A DNA stretch of 64,000 nt from Bdellovibrio sp047344985 (GCF_047344985.1 NZ_CP178861.1:62001-126000), one strand, 5' to 3'; shown: positions 23,781-34,010, numbered from the stretch's first letter. Numbers and translations: made by a program. The notes: a model not told the origin generated them from the sequence alone.

Positions 23781-25831
23781 TAGTTCGTCCTCACTTTTAT
23801 TTCAAACTGTGTGATCCACGGTTTTGGAATGAGATGTCCATTTAGTTTTTTAATCTGATCTTGAATCCATTTTTCGTCAAAGTCTGATGTACAAAGATAA
23901 GCTCTTTTGCCAATACCGAGTTCACCAAGGATCTCTAGACCTTTTTTGTTTTCACTTAGATTCTGATCAATCACCAACAGAGCTTTTTCTGGCCACGACT
24001 TCAACGGAAAAGCATTTTGAAGTTCTATTGTTGTGGAAAAGAAAGAAGTATTTTTAAGTCCGATGCTCAAGGCTTTCTCTCGCCAAGCATTAAGGACGTT
24101 CTTGTCATCATCCACAAAAACAAGAGACTGATCGATTTCAAGTTCAATAGAAGCTGGAGCCCATGCTGGCTTTTTTTCCCGCGGCATACGTAATGTGAAT
24201 GTAGTTCCTGAGCCTTCAACCGTTGAAACATCTAAAGTTCCGCCACTCCATTCGATCGCGGCTTTGGCTTGGAAAAGTCCAAGGCCCGAACCCGTCTTTT
24301 TTCCGTGAGTAAAACTACGCTCAAAAATTCTTCCTAAAATATCCGCGGGAATACCATTGCCGTTGTCTTTGATTTCGAAGATCCACTCTTTTGGGCTTGA
24401 GGAAAGCGAAAGAATAACTTCACTCGCACCAGCCTCAAAAGCGTTGTTGATAAGATTTGAAACCGCGGACTGCAATTCATTGACTTGAACGACACTCCAA
24501 ATCTGCGGAGTGGAACTAAGACCTTGCAGCAGAAGCGATTGATGGGCTTGCTTGCGAACGCTGTGCTCATTAAAAACAGAAGTGATTAAGGGTTCAATCA
24601 AGGTGAGCTTGGGTGCTTCAACTTCAGAAACGTCTTCTTGCTTAGAAATACTAGAGGAAAGTTTTTGGACAATGCCGGCAACCCTTGCAACGGCACTTTT
24701 TAAAATGGCTAAGGGCTCTAACTGTGCCGTCTCTATTTGGCTTAGAGCCATATTCATGCTCATTAGCGGACTACGGATATCATGGGCAACTTGCGCGGCT
24801 ATTTGACTGCGGGCTTTATCTCTTTCGGCCTCGATCAACTGAGTTTGGTGCGACTGCAAGGTACTCAGCATTTGGTTGAGATTTTTTCCCAACTCATTTA
24901 GTTCATCGCGAGATTCTTCTTCAGAGCTGGGCACCCGTTGTGAGTAGTCTTGAGTCTTCGTGATCTTTTGCAGAGTCTTAAAGATAGCGTCGATTTTTCT
25001 TAGCAGTGTTTTAGTAAGGACACGAGACAACCACAAAGAAAGTAGTATCAATATAATGGCGACACCAAAAAGTATCGTGCGTATCTTTTTAATTTCCGTA
25101 TCTAAAGTTTTTGTCGAAATGGTTGCAACCAGGCGATAGTTTTGTTTGCTGTGACCTTTTAGCGAAGTCAGAACAAGCATTCGCCCTTGCTCAATGTGCG
25201 CACCATCAGACATTTTTAAAACTTGCTGAAGATCTAAAGTATCGTTGTAACCTTCGCGGTGAATTCGACCCAGGCTTTCATCGTTGGTGCCGACAAGTTC
25301 TACGGAAAGATTATCAGCATCGTGTTGAATCATTTCGCGCAACAACCGTGTGGCATCATCGAAGTAAATAATTGTCTCAATGATGCGTTTGCCATCAGCA
25401 CTTGCTAAAAGAGTGTGTTGTCCGACGTTGGAGTTTGCATCTTTGACGAGAGAGCTTTGAAAACTTGTGGATTTTGAAGTGTCGAAATCGGGAAAAGCCT
25501 CGATACTTTTTTGATTATAGATATTGATGTCGTTGATCCCGAGAGAAATAGCCAATTCATCAAGGTCTTTGTTTTTTAATTCGCCTCTTTGATCTTGGAG
25601 CTTTAAAACTTCAGCAGCGTTCAAAGCGATTTGAGATTCCGAGTCTTCGATGTTTTCTAAAGTCTGCGCCAAAAGATTCATGTGATCGACGTAGGACTCT
25701 TTAAAATCTTCGGAACGGGTTTTGGACAAAATTCCACTAAGAATAAGACACGTTATAATGGCCGAAGCTGTCGCGGTCCCGAAAATTGAAAGAAATATCT
25801 TATGAGAAAACTTCATCCGCGAAAGAGGCAT
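23780..25831 (-). CDS. Hybrid sensor histidine kinase with C-terminal receiver
   Basis: The product has 683 residues. Membrane helices lie near 12-32 and 250-272 with a periplasmic sensor between them, then a HAMP-like coiled linker. The phosphoacceptor His is in QVAHDIRSPLMSMN, the N-box in LINNAFEAG, and G-boxes in DNGNGIP and GSGLGLFQAK. The last 115 residues form a receiver (FVDDDKN, LVIDQNL, CTSD, IPKPW), so phosphate may pass through this domain. It is coupled to the NtrC-type regulator by a TAATG overlap. The start could also be the ATG at 25816. Confidence 0.93.
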   Translation of the reverse strand: MPLSRMKFSHKIFLSIFGTATASAIITCLILSGILSKTRSEDFKESYVDHMNLLAQTLENIEDSESQIALNAAEVLKLQDQRGELKNKDLDELAISLGINDINIYNQKSIEAFPDFDTSKSTSFQSSLVKDANSNVGQHTLLASADGKRIIETIIYFDDATRLLREMIQHDADNLSVELVGTNDESLGRIHREGYNDTLDLQQVLKMSDGAHIEQGRMLVLTSLKGHSKQNYRLVATISTKTLDTEIKKIRTILFGVAIILILLSLWLSRVLTKTLLRKIDAIFKTLQKITKTQDYSQRVPSSEEESRDELNELGKNLNQMLSTLQSHQTQLIEAERDKARSQIAAQVAHDIRSPLMSMNMALSQIETAQLEPLAILKSAVARVAGIVQKLSSSISKQEDVSEVEAPKLTLIEPLITSVFNEHSVRKQAHQSLLLQGLSSTPQIWSVVQVNELQSAVSNLINNAFEAGASEVILSLSSSPKEWIFEIKDNGNGIPADILGRIFERSFTHGKKTGSGLGLFQAKAAIEWSGGTLDVSTVEGSGTTFTLRMPREKKPAWAPASIELEIDQSLVFVDDDKNVLNAWREKALSIGLKNTSFFSTTIELQNAFPLKSWPEKALLVIDQNLSENKKGLEILGELGIGKRAYLCTSDFDEKWIQDQIKKLNGHLIPKPWITQFEIKVRTN

Positions 25832-25869
25832 CCTTTAATCGTAAAGGACGAGCTTATGAAGTCAATAAA

Positions 25870-25962
25870 TGGCGGAAAGGGCGGGATTTGAACCCGCGGT
25901 ACACCTTTTGAGTGTACGAGCGTTTAGCAAACGCTTGGTTTCAGCCACTCACCCACCTTCCC
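25870..25962 (-). tRNA. tRNA-Ser (anticodon GCU)
   Basis: On the minus strand acceptor GGGAAGG (25962-25956) pairs with CCTTTCC. The anticodon stem-loop CGTTTGCTAAACG carries GCT. A long variable arm, GGTTCAAAT T-loop and an encoded GCCA end are present. Length is 93. Confidence 0.96.
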
Positions 25963-26058
25963 GCGGTCGTTATAAGCGACTAGAGGTTCAAAGTGCCATA
26001 CCCGGGACCCATAATCAAGGAATTGACCGTCTTCTTTTTGCAATTTTATCAAGAATGC

Positions 26059-26087
26059 TTGATTTTTTGGTGGCCGCAGTCTATCAA
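26059..26087 (+). promoter_or_regulatory. Sigma-70-type promoter of tRNA-Arg
   Basis: TTGATT (26059-26064), a 17-base spacer and TATCAA (26082-26087) lie about 17 bases before the tRNA. Confidence 0.45.
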
Positions 26088-26104
26088 TACTTCTCTTTCA
26101 CAGT

Positions 26105-26181
26105 GCACTCGTAGCTCAGCTGGATAGAGTACTTGACTACGAATCAAGTGGTCAGAGGTTCGAATCCTCTCGAGTGCACCA
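26105..26181 (+). tRNA. tRNA-Arg (anticodon ACG)
   Basis: Acceptor GCACTCG (26105-26111) pairs with CGAGTGC (26171-26177). The anticodon loop CTACGAA carries ACG, to be read as ICG. CCA is encoded. The rest, 26182-26361, holds no recognised gene. Confidence 0.97.
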
Positions 26182-26361
26182 TTTTTTCCCCTCATATTCT
26201 TATAGTAGTCTCTTTATACTCCGCTCCATTTTTAGAACATTACAAGTTAACTAAGTCCCGTTTGTTTTTCCCAGTCTAGAGTCTAAAAATAAATCACCCC
26301 GCACGGATCAATTTTAAGCCGAAAAGAACTCGCGTATCCTAAGGACTGAGGGTGCAATTCA

Positions 26362-27225
26362 ATGAAAAAGCAGTATTTGTCGTGGTGTGTCTTAGGGCTC
26401 AGTCTTTTCCTTTATCAAACTTCCGCTTTTGCAGAGCAAATGTACGGTGTCTTTATGGTCACCAAAGGCAGCGTGAAAGTTCAAAACGCTAAAGCCGGAA
26501 CCTCCGACGCCAAAGTGGGTGTGAAGGTTTATGAAGGCGACACGGTGATTACAGCCGCCGACTCCCGCGCCAAAATCGTGATGTCAGACCGTAACGTTAT
26601 CAACGTGAATCCCGAAACAAAAATCCAGATCGCCAAATACGAAAATGATGCGGCCTCTGGGAAAAAGAATGTGGAGTTAAATCTTCTTGAAGGAAAAGTT
26701 CGGAACAACGTTGAGCAGACATATGATGGAGAAAAAAGTAAGTTCCTTATTAAAACTCCGACAGCTGTTGCCGGTGTCCGTGGGACTCAATTCTTAGCCG
26801 GATATAACCCTTCGACACAAATGACTTCGATTGTGACGTTTAAAGGAGCCGTGACTTTGGCTTCTGTGAATTCACGAGGCCAGATAGTTGGATCGGCGGT
26901 CGTAGTGAGAAAAGGTGAAGCGACGAGTGCTGCACCAAATGCTGCTCCAGAAGCTCCGAAGTCGATGTCAAAAGAAGAGCTAAAGAAAATGGATGCGGAT
27001 ACAGCATCCGTATCTAAAGGTGATGCGAATCGTGAGATAGCAAGTGGTGTGGGTGCTCCCTCGCTAGTAACGGCGGGAGATACAAGCGTGAACAATGCTC
27101 CAGAAGCTCCACCGCAGCTTATACCTACGACACGTCCGAATGTTGTGACAGGTCCTACGCCACCACCACAGCGTTTCGAACCGAAGACGAAAGTCATCGT
27201 AAGACCGCAACCCGTTGGCAACTAA
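26362..27225 (+). CDS. Exported FecR-domain protein
   Basis: The protein has 287 residues with a signal peptide to about residue 24. A FecR domain covers about 28-170: VTKGSVKVQN, VYEGDTVITAADSRAKIVM, LLEGKVRNNV and the hallmark IKTPTAVAGVRGTQFLAGY. The C-terminal 110 residues are Ala/Pro-rich and disordered. FecR domains of this stand-alone type are thought to bind ligands in the envelope. It is followed 31 bases later by a TPR/beta-barrel protein, probably in one operon. Confidence 0.88.
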   Translation: MKKQYLSWCVLGLSLFLYQTSAFAEQMYGVFMVTKGSVKVQNAKAGTSDAKVGVKVYEGDTVITAADSRAKIVMSDRNVINVNPETKIQIAKYENDAASGKKNVELNLLEGKVRNNVEQTYDGEKSKFLIKTPTAVAGVRGTQFLAGYNPSTQMTSIVTFKGAVTLASVNSRGQIVGSAVVVRKGEATSAAPNAAPEAPKSMSKEELKKMDADTASVSKGDANREIASGVGAPSLVTAGDTSVNNAPEAPPQLIPTTRPNVVTGPTPPPQRFEPKTKVIVRPQPVGN

Positions 27226-27256
27226 CTAACAACACGAACCAAGAAAAACCACCACT

Positions 27257-29254
27257 ATGAGAACAGCGCTGATTCTTCTGCTTTGTACATTCTCAAGCTT
27301 GCCGACCTTTGCCTTAGATACAAAGATTTCGCAGTCACAAGCAATTGTTATTGAACTTCACGACTCCAAAGGCAAAGGGGATATTCGTCCTGTTCGGGTG
27401 CGTGATGCGGATTCAAAAAAGATCGCACAGATTTCCGTAAGAAAACAAAAAGCCAATACGCAAGTGTGGGATGGCTTTTTTATCATCCAGTTTTTTAAAG
27501 GTGATACGGCACCAAGAACTTTAGAATTTTATGGCCCAGATAGAAATCCTTATTATGCTTATGCCGCGACAGAAACGAACGTTCAAAAAATATTTCTTTT
27601 TGGCTCGGCTGATGAAATGGCGAAGTTCGTAGCTAAAGATACGGAAGCCCGTGCCAAAGCGGCTCAAGTAGCGACAGCCACTTCGAATAAAGCTGAAGTG
27701 TATTCTCCTGAAAAAGTGGCGCAGATGCAAAAACAAGTGCGTGAACAAATTCGCGTGCAAGAACAAGCGCAAATCAGTATCGAGGAACAGCAGGCAAAGA
27801 AGAGAGCCGAACTTTTAGCAGAGCAAGAAAAACTTTCGATTGCAGAAAAGCAGAAGAAAAAACAAAAGGCCCTTGATTTGGTTCAACAGGCAGACACACT
27901 CTATCAAAATCAAGATTATAAGGGTGCTGAAAAACTTTATTCGGAAGCCTCTGAACTTGATCCCGAAAATGATTCTTACCTTTATCGTTATGGCGTGGCT
28001 CTTTATAAGACCGACGATTACAACAAATCCTTAGCAACTCTTTCGATTGCAGAAGTTTCTTCTGAGCAAACAACAGAAAGGGACTACTTTGTTGCACTTA
28101 ATCACTTAAAGCTTAAAGACTATGATAAGGCCCTAAAAAAATTAGGCGAAGTTCGTGACGAAAATGATCCGACCATCAGTCCGGCAGCGGCTTTCTTTGC
28201 GGGAACTATTGAATACCAGAAACAGAAATATCCTGATGCCCGTAAGAACATGGAGTATGTGCTTGATAACTCCAAAGATCCGCAGCTTGATAAAGCAGCC
28301 GACGATATGCTTGAGCAGATTGATCGCATGGAAAACTTTTATGCGAGCAAAAACGAACGCTATCGTTTTTCGTTCTTTATCGGGCCTGTTTATGACCAAA
28401 ACGTTTTGAATCTTGCAGTAAACAATATCGCGACCGATGTTCAAGCTTACCGTGTGAATTATGGAGCAAGTGCCTTGGGAGTGTGGTACCGAACTCCGAC
28501 ATCGGATTTGGGCACTCAACTGGCTGTCTCGGATTATTATAGTACAAACACAAAATTCCAAGGCGATGCGGTTTTACAAACGGCGGACCCTTTGGAGTTC
28601 GCATTCACAGTTCCTTTTCATAAGGAATTTGCGATGAAGGATCGTTCGCTCAATTGGGAGTTGTTGCCGACGCTAAAGTCTCTTTACATGAGTCCCACAG
28701 GTGGAACTCGAACGGAAATTATAAGATCGACGGGCCTGACAACGACGCTGGCAACTCCAATTAAAAGAGATCTTTATTTATCTGGGAAGTTGGAATTTTT
28801 CTCAGACAAATCGTATCTGGATATAAGTACCTCCGATGACGATCAAACGGGCACCAAATACGGTATCACAATCACACCGACGAAACTTTTAGATCTTAAA
28901 GGAGAAAAAAGTATTTCGACGGACGTAAGTTATCTTGTGAATAACACAGAAGGTAAGAACTATCGCTACAAGCGCATAGGTTTGGGTGTGGCCTATAGCT
29001 TTCCAACATTCTGGAGAAGCAATAGCAGCGTTCGTTTGGATTATGGCAGCCAAAATTATGGAGAGGCTTCCACCACGCGCACGGATACGACTTTTGCTTT
29101 GACGGGAATTCTTACCAAGGAACTTACGAAACGATGGAATCTGACGACGACGCTTCAGTATACGACGGCAAATTCAGAGGTGGAGCTTTATAAATATAAT
29201 AAGCTCATGGTGATGGGACTTTTCACTTACACCTTAAGTATCATGGATAAATAA
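27257..29254 (+). CDS. Outer-membrane beta-barrel protein with coiled coil and TPR repeats
   Basis: The 665-residue protein has a signal peptide (MRTALILLLCTFSSLPTFA). After a beta-rich domain comes a Gln/Glu/Lys coiled coil (about 145-215). TPR repeats follow (about 215-360; ADTLYQNQDYKGAEKLYSEA...DPENDSYLYRYGVAL). The last 300 residues have alternating hydrophobic strands and aromatic ends (FSFFIGPVYDQNVLNLAV ... YTLSIMDK), as expected for a beta barrel. It is probably paired with the FecR protein upstream. The substrate or partner is unknown. Confidence 0.8.
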   Translation: MRTALILLLCTFSSLPTFALDTKISQSQAIVIELHDSKGKGDIRPVRVRDADSKKIAQISVRKQKANTQVWDGFFIIQFFKGDTAPRTLEFYGPDRNPYYAYAATETNVQKIFLFGSADEMAKFVAKDTEARAKAAQVATATSNKAEVYSPEKVAQMQKQVREQIRVQEQAQISIEEQQAKKRAELLAEQEKLSIAEKQKKKQKALDLVQQADTLYQNQDYKGAEKLYSEASELDPENDSYLYRYGVALYKTDDYNKSLATLSIAEVSSEQTTERDYFVALNHLKLKDYDKALKKLGEVRDENDPTISPAAAFFAGTIEYQKQKYPDARKNMEYVLDNSKDPQLDKAADDMLEQIDRMENFYASKNERYRFSFFIGPVYDQNVLNLAVNNIATDVQAYRVNYGASALGVWYRTPTSDLGTQLAVSDYYSTNTKFQGDAVLQTADPLEFAFTVPFHKEFAMKDRSLNWELLPTLKSLYMSPTGGTRTEIIRSTGLTTTLATPIKRDLYLSGKLEFFSDKSYLDISTSDDDQTGTKYGITITPTKLLDLKGEKSISTDVSYLVNNTEGKNYRYKRIGLGVAYSFPTFWRSNSSVRLDYGSQNYGEASTTRTDTTFALTGILTKELTKRWNLTTTLQYTTANSEVELYKYNKLMVMGLFTYTLSIMDK

Positions 29255-29261
29255 AAAAGAA

Positions 29262-29287
29262 AAAACCCACCGGAAACGGTGGGTTTT
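29262..29287. terminator. Bidirectional terminator
   Basis: AAAACCCACCG (29262-29272), GAAA loop, CGGTGGGTTTT (29277-29287), a perfect 11-bp stem between convergent genes. Confidence 0.9.
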
Positions 29288-29291
29288 GTTT

Positions 29292-31301
29292 TTAATACTG
29301 AACCGTGATCGGAATTGTCTGTGAGGGACTTGCGTCACCAGAAGTGACATTCACGGAGAAAGTGAGATCCGCTCCGGCAAGGTTATTAACCTTTAGATAA
29401 AAAATACGCTCAGCGATTCCGGAAGGAGGAGTCTCAAGGTACGAGGCTTGAGAAGTGCATCCAGAGTCGCTATAGAAGTTGTATGTTGAAGGACCCGGAA
29501 TTCCCGACACATTCGGAGTAAAAGGTCGATAGCTGTTATAAGCGTCAGTTCCAGAAAAGTTCATAAGCTTCGCCTTTAAAGGAATGCACGTGTTGTTTGC
29601 AACCGGCGCCGAAGCGTCCAATCTAGAGAGATTCCAAGAGCTAGGTCCATCGATTTTAATCGGATAGTAGTTCGTCGGAAATCCTGTCACTGTCGCAGCG
29701 ATGTCGCCATTTCCAAACGCCGTAGCGCGGATATAGAACTGAGCACTGTAACCGCCCGCAGGAATGCTGACGTTGTTGATCGGATTCTGAGGGTACGAGC
29801 AATCTCCCGGATTGGCATAAAGACCTAAAAGATTTCCGCTGACATTCACGTTTGTGGCGGCAGTCGGAACAACCGGTGTGTGGTAACTATTTACTAAGAA
29901 GACCTCATGAGGTTGGTCTGCGCAGTAGTTGATGCTACCCAACTGATTAAAGCCGCGGATCTCAACTCCCGCAGGAACATTTGTACCATATCCTTTTCGC
30001 ACAAACTGAGTGGCTGCTACATATGTCGACGCTGCATCTGTGAACGTCAACGCGACGTCAGCAGAAAGCGCGGAACTCATTTTTAGGTAAATGGGCAATG
30101 ACGCCGTATAAGAAGGAAAAACAAAAGATGTCGATGGAGTCGTACTTGTTTGGCACGTCGCCAATGTTGAATAAAGAGATACACCCGCCGCACCACTTAC
30201 GTTGACGGTCATTCCGCTATAGTTAGAGCCAGGACTCCCGGACATTTGTCTAAGATTTAAGTTGAAGGGATAACAAACATCGGGAAGAACACTCCACGGA
30301 CCCACAAGATCAAACGTGTTAGATGAAGAAGCAAAACTTTGATAAGCGCCTGCGCCGACAATGGTTAAACCGTTTGGTGCAATGATACTGTTAAGAGCGA
30401 TGTTAACAGCTTGAGGATCATACGGAGTTCTAAAGACGACCTGCATACGATCGGTGAATGGCGGAATCGTCACCTTGGACATTGGATTCACAGAAGCTTG
30501 GCAATCTTGATAGTTAGAATAAACCGACTGTGCAGCTGCGGATATTGTAATCTGCGGAGTCACTTCAATCGCAACCGGGAAAACAGCATGGCGGCCTTCA
30601 TTGTCTTTAAGGACAAGGTCTACGGATTGACAACTGTCTGCCACGAACTTTCCAGTCGGAAACCACTCTTTGGTAATTTCAATTTTTGTTGGCGCTGATC
30701 CAGAGCCATTGTGATCATCGGGAAAATCCGGACCATCACAACCGTCAAAACGATTGGCTTCGTTGAAAGAAACGTTCAAAGGAAGATCTTTCACTTCGCC
30801 GGGTTTCAATTCTAGATTGCCTGCTTCTCCTACGATGTAGGGATAAGACATTTCTGAATCAAGAGGAAAACCATTGGCCTTAAAATCGCGGCACGCTGTC
30901 GCAGTTGTCGCATGAAAGCCAACAACAAAAATCACGCGGTCTTTTCCAGAAGGAACGTCAATGCCAATCGCACTTCCAGCGGGAGCAGCTCCCACCCAAG
31001 GGCCGATCTTTCTTGGAGCGAAAGTAGTTGTACCATCTTTGCGCTGACAAATATTTCTTTGCAGTTCAGGTTCGGGTCCACTAGCTGCGATCAGATAACA
31101 ATTGATGGGACGGTCGCCCGTCATTCCTGTGGGCGCCGGACGCGCAGTATTTAAGGAAGAAGTTGAATTCTCTACCTTGGAACTTAAGCTTGAAGCTGAG
31201 CCAGGAAGTTTAATTTGGATTTTAGTTTGCTCGTCTAATTTTAAACGATCACAACCCATCACCGTAAAAAGAGCTACAGTCAGCAAAACGCGATTTTTCA
31301 T
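29292..31301 (-). CDS. Lipoprotein with four tandem Cys-pair domains
   Basis: The 669-residue protein has the lipoprotein signal MKNRVLLTVALFTVMGC (Cys17). After an N-terminal domain (about 55-205) come four repeated beta-rich units of about 110-120 residues. Each has an early Cys and a second Cys about 40-55 residues later: DSCQS/YQDCQA, DVCYP/LATCQT, NYCAD/PGDCSY and NTCIP/DSGCTS. They look like Ig-like surface domains each closed by a disulfide. ATG at 31301 fits the signal peptide; the longer forms do not. The CHASE2 cyclase gene upstream is 66 bases away on the same strand. Confidence 0.75.
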   Translation of the reverse strand: MKNRVLLTVALFTVMGCDRLKLDEQTKIQIKLPGSASSLSSKVENSTSSLNTARPAPTGMTGDRPINCYLIAASGPEPELQRNICQRKDGTTTFAPRKIGPWVGAAPAGSAIGIDVPSGKDRVIFVVGFHATTATACRDFKANGFPLDSEMSYPYIVGEAGNLELKPGEVKDLPLNVSFNEANRFDGCDGPDFPDDHNGSGSAPTKIEITKEWFPTGKFVADSCQSVDLVLKDNEGRHAVFPVAIEVTPQITISAAAQSVYSNYQDCQASVNPMSKVTIPPFTDRMQVVFRTPYDPQAVNIALNSIIAPNGLTIVGAGAYQSFASSSNTFDLVGPWSVLPDVCYPFNLNLRQMSGSPGSNYSGMTVNVSGAAGVSLYSTLATCQTSTTPSTSFVFPSYTASLPIYLKMSSALSADVALTFTDAASTYVAATQFVRKGYGTNVPAGVEIRGFNQLGSINYCADQPHEVFLVNSYHTPVVPTAATNVNVSGNLLGLYANPGDCSYPQNPINNVSIPAGGYSAQFYIRATAFGNGDIAATVTGFPTNYYPIKIDGPSSWNLSRLDASAPVANNTCIPLKAKLMNFSGTDAYNSYRPFTPNVSGIPGPSTYNFYSDSGCTSQASYLETPPSGIAERIFYLKVNNLAGADLTFSVNVTSGDASPSQTIPITVQY

Positions 31302-31367
31302 ATACTTACTTGTCGGCATAAAATTTCTCACAGTAAAAGCATTCTCAAGTTTTTTTAACACGCGAGT

Positions 31368-34010
31368 TTACTTGGTTTTCATAACGTAGACTCCGTCCCA
31401 GTCTAAGGGCGGAGGTGACTCAAGATAGTCCTGGCATCTTTCAACGTAGAGTTCTGATACGGGATCATTTTGAGACATCGACTTTGTTTTATTAAATATT
31501 TCTAAGGCTTCAGAAAACTTCTTGGCTTGATAAAGTTCGAAGCCTTCGCTGAACAATTGGATTTGCTCAGCCATTTCGCCTTTAAGTTTTCCTTCACAGA
31601 GCAATTCATAAATGCGCACGGGTTCTAGTTTTCCTTTGACCCGCACGCGGTCAATTTCTCTGGCGCTGAAACTATTTTTAACTTCAGCGTAAGTGAATTC
31701 GCTGATAACAATTCTTGTGCCGTATTCTTTGTTAATACCTTCAAGACGCGAGGCTAAGTTTACAGAGTCACCCATGATCGTGTAGTTTTGCACGATATTA
31801 GAGCCCATGTTGCCCACGCTCATGTCGCCCGTGTTAATACCGATTCCAATATCAATCATCGGGAGATTTTTTTCGGCAAAAGTTTTTTGCAACTCTTTAA
31901 GCTTGTCTAAACTTTCTAAAGCACAACGGCAGGCGTGAGCTGCGTGATTTTTATCCTTCACTGGTGCGCCAAAGAAAGCCATGATGGCGTCACCCATATA
32001 CTTATCAAGGGTGCCGCTATTCTTAAACACGATGTCTGTCATCGGCGTAAGATACAAATTCAAAACGCGGGATAATTCTTCAGGAGTGAGTTTCTCAGAA
32101 ATCGTCGTAAATCCGCGAACGTCAGAGAAAAAAGCTGTCATTCTTTCACGACGACCACCAAGTTTTAAGTTGGCGGCATCTTTAAGAAGTTCATCAACGA
32201 CTGCTGGCGAAACGTATTTTGAGAATGTGGATTTAAGCTCCCGCTTTTTCTTTTCTTCCGTAAAGTATTTAAAAATCTGAATCGCAAAGAAAGCTGAAAA
32301 GACAGTGAAGTAAAATAAAAACGAGTGAACCAGTGTCTGCTCTTTAATAAAGAGCCAAACATCAAAACTAAGAAATGCGATGACGGCCAATAAGAATAAA
32401 ATCATGGATGACAATGAGCCCATCCACGCCCAAGCGATACTGAGCGTGATACCCACAACAAAAATAATCCAAGGCATGGCCTTTGACTCTAGAGGCCACT
32501 GTTTTAGGAAGTTTTTCTCAAGCAAGTTTGCAAGCATCGTTAAATGCAACTCGGGGCCGGGGTAGTTTGCTTCAACAGGTGTATTACGTAAATCGTAAAG
32601 ACCTACGGCTGTGGCACCTACAAGAACACTGCGACCTTTAAAGAATTCAGCCTTGTCATATTCTTTCTCCGTGATCTCAATTTGTTTTGTCTTCGCATCG
32701 ACAACATTGCGGCGAACGCGCACCGTAGGACGGTCGTTGAAAAGTTCTTTGGCTGAAACATAAGGGAAAGACATCTGGCGACCATAATAGTTAATCAACA
32801 TTTGCCCAGACTTATCCACAGGGTAAGTCACAACTTTTTTCTCAGGATCCGTCGATGTATCGTAAATGTTGAACTCATCAATGGATTTTGTGCCGGTCGA
32901 TGAAGTCTTCATTTTAATTTCTGCGCGATAGGGACCTGACAGCAGGTAACTTTGCAGGGCGAGCGACGGAATAAAGCTAGAGCCTAGCTTATTCCCTGAA
33001 CGGAAAAATAAAGGATAACGGCGGACATATCCATCGGCATCCAGTTCCGCGATAAAACTCGCTGTGAAAGCGGCAGGTTTTTGGATTTCCGGAATATTCG
33101 GAGTCCACTCACCATACTGAGGAATGGGGTGAGGTTGGAAGGAGGATTTGATTTTGGTTGTGAGCTGTTCAAAGTTAAGGTCTTTTAGTTCTTTAGATTC
33201 TTTCGCCACTCCTAAATAGAGAGGCGCAACGTTGTTCACAATATCGGGCGACAAAAAAACGTCTTCCTTTGTAAGCCACTTGTTGCAGTATTCAAACAAA
33301 GACTGTGATTTTCTGGAATTCATGAAATTCTGTTGGTAAGGTGTCAACTCTGCCAAAGAATTTTTTCCTAGATGTTGAAGGACGTCGCTTTCCTCTTTGT
33401 GTTGAATATTCGCAAACAAAGTTTCAAACAGCGGTCCCCAATTTAATTCATCAATTGCATTGGTGGATTCGTCCATGGTGAAACCAGGGTTGAGTTTCAC
33501 GACCTGATCTCCACCCGTTTTTAAGAAAGCTTCGGCGACACACAGATCTTGATAAGGTTTAAAATCAAATTTGTTATCACTAAAGACACCCAAAATAATT
33601 TTATCTGGATTTTTCTCAACCACTTGGCCAAATTTTAAGTCAGCTCCAGGATTTGCTTTTTCGGGTTCAGAAAAAATCGCATCGAAACCCACAGACTTCG
33701 CGCCAAGATTGACTAACTTGTCTGTAAGCTCTGCCATTTGGTCACGGCTCCACGGCCAGCGACCGATTTCTCGAACGGCATCATCATCAAATGCAATCAT
33801 TGCGACAGGAGCATTGGATGTTTCTGCGGATTTAAATTTGTGTTTTAAATCGTTGAAACGGAAATCCAGAACCTCCAGCGTTTCTAAAAAAGGACTGTAA
33901 GCGCGTTGAATGGTCGGCGTTTCTTTATAGGAAAAATAGACGAGCGCCAGGCACGTAAGAAGACCCGAGATGACAATCCCAATAAGCAGACTGATGCGTT
34001 CTGTTTTCAT
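31368..34010 (-). CDS. CHASE2-domain adenylate/guanylate cyclase
   Basis: The protein has 880 residues. One N-terminal membrane helix is followed by an extracytoplasmic CHASE2 sensor (about 40-480; AMIAFDDDAVREIGRWPWSRDQMAEL). Three closely spaced helices lie near 495-570. The class III cyclase domain runs from about 615 to 810. It has both metal-binding Asp (FFSDVRGFTTIS, KYMGDAIMAFF), the purine-binding Lys before MGD, and the intact GDSVNLASRLE with transition-state Asn and Arg, so it should be active. A short TPR-like tail follows. CHASE2 cyclases often sit beside FecR and beta-barrel proteins, as here. Confidence 0.93.
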   Translation of the reverse strand: MKTERISLLIGIVISGLLTCLALVYFSYKETPTIQRAYSPFLETLEVLDFRFNDLKHKFKSAETSNAPVAMIAFDDDAVREIGRWPWSRDQMAELTDKLVNLGAKSVGFDAIFSEPEKANPGADLKFGQVVEKNPDKIILGVFSDNKFDFKPYQDLCVAEAFLKTGGDQVVKLNPGFTMDESTNAIDELNWGPLFETLFANIQHKEESDVLQHLGKNSLAELTPYQQNFMNSRKSQSLFEYCNKWLTKEDVFLSPDIVNNVAPLYLGVAKESKELKDLNFEQLTTKIKSSFQPHPIPQYGEWTPNIPEIQKPAAFTASFIAELDADGYVRRYPLFFRSGNKLGSSFIPSLALQSYLLSGPYRAEIKMKTSSTGTKSIDEFNIYDTSTDPEKKVVTYPVDKSGQMLINYYGRQMSFPYVSAKELFNDRPTVRVRRNVVDAKTKQIEITEKEYDKAEFFKGRSVLVGATAVGLYDLRNTPVEANYPGPELHLTMLANLLEKNFLKQWPLESKAMPWIIFVVGITLSIAWAWMGSLSSMILFLLAVIAFLSFDVWLFIKEQTLVHSFLFYFTVFSAFFAIQIFKYFTEEKKKRELKSTFSKYVSPAVVDELLKDAANLKLGGRRERMTAFFSDVRGFTTISEKLTPEELSRVLNLYLTPMTDIVFKNSGTLDKYMGDAIMAFFGAPVKDKNHAAHACRCALESLDKLKELQKTFAEKNLPMIDIGIGINTGDMSVGNMGSNIVQNYTIMGDSVNLASRLEGINKEYGTRIVISEFTYAEVKNSFSAREIDRVRVKGKLEPVRIYELLCEGKLKGEMAEQIQLFSEGFELYQAKKFSEALEIFNKTKSMSQNDPVSELYVERCQDYLESPPPLDWDGVYVMKTK

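Noticed and set aside
25869..26114. Plus-strand ORF of 81 codons over tRNA-Ser(GCU)
   Set aside because: MAERAGFEPA is the false translation of the reverse of a tRNA gene; no real domain.
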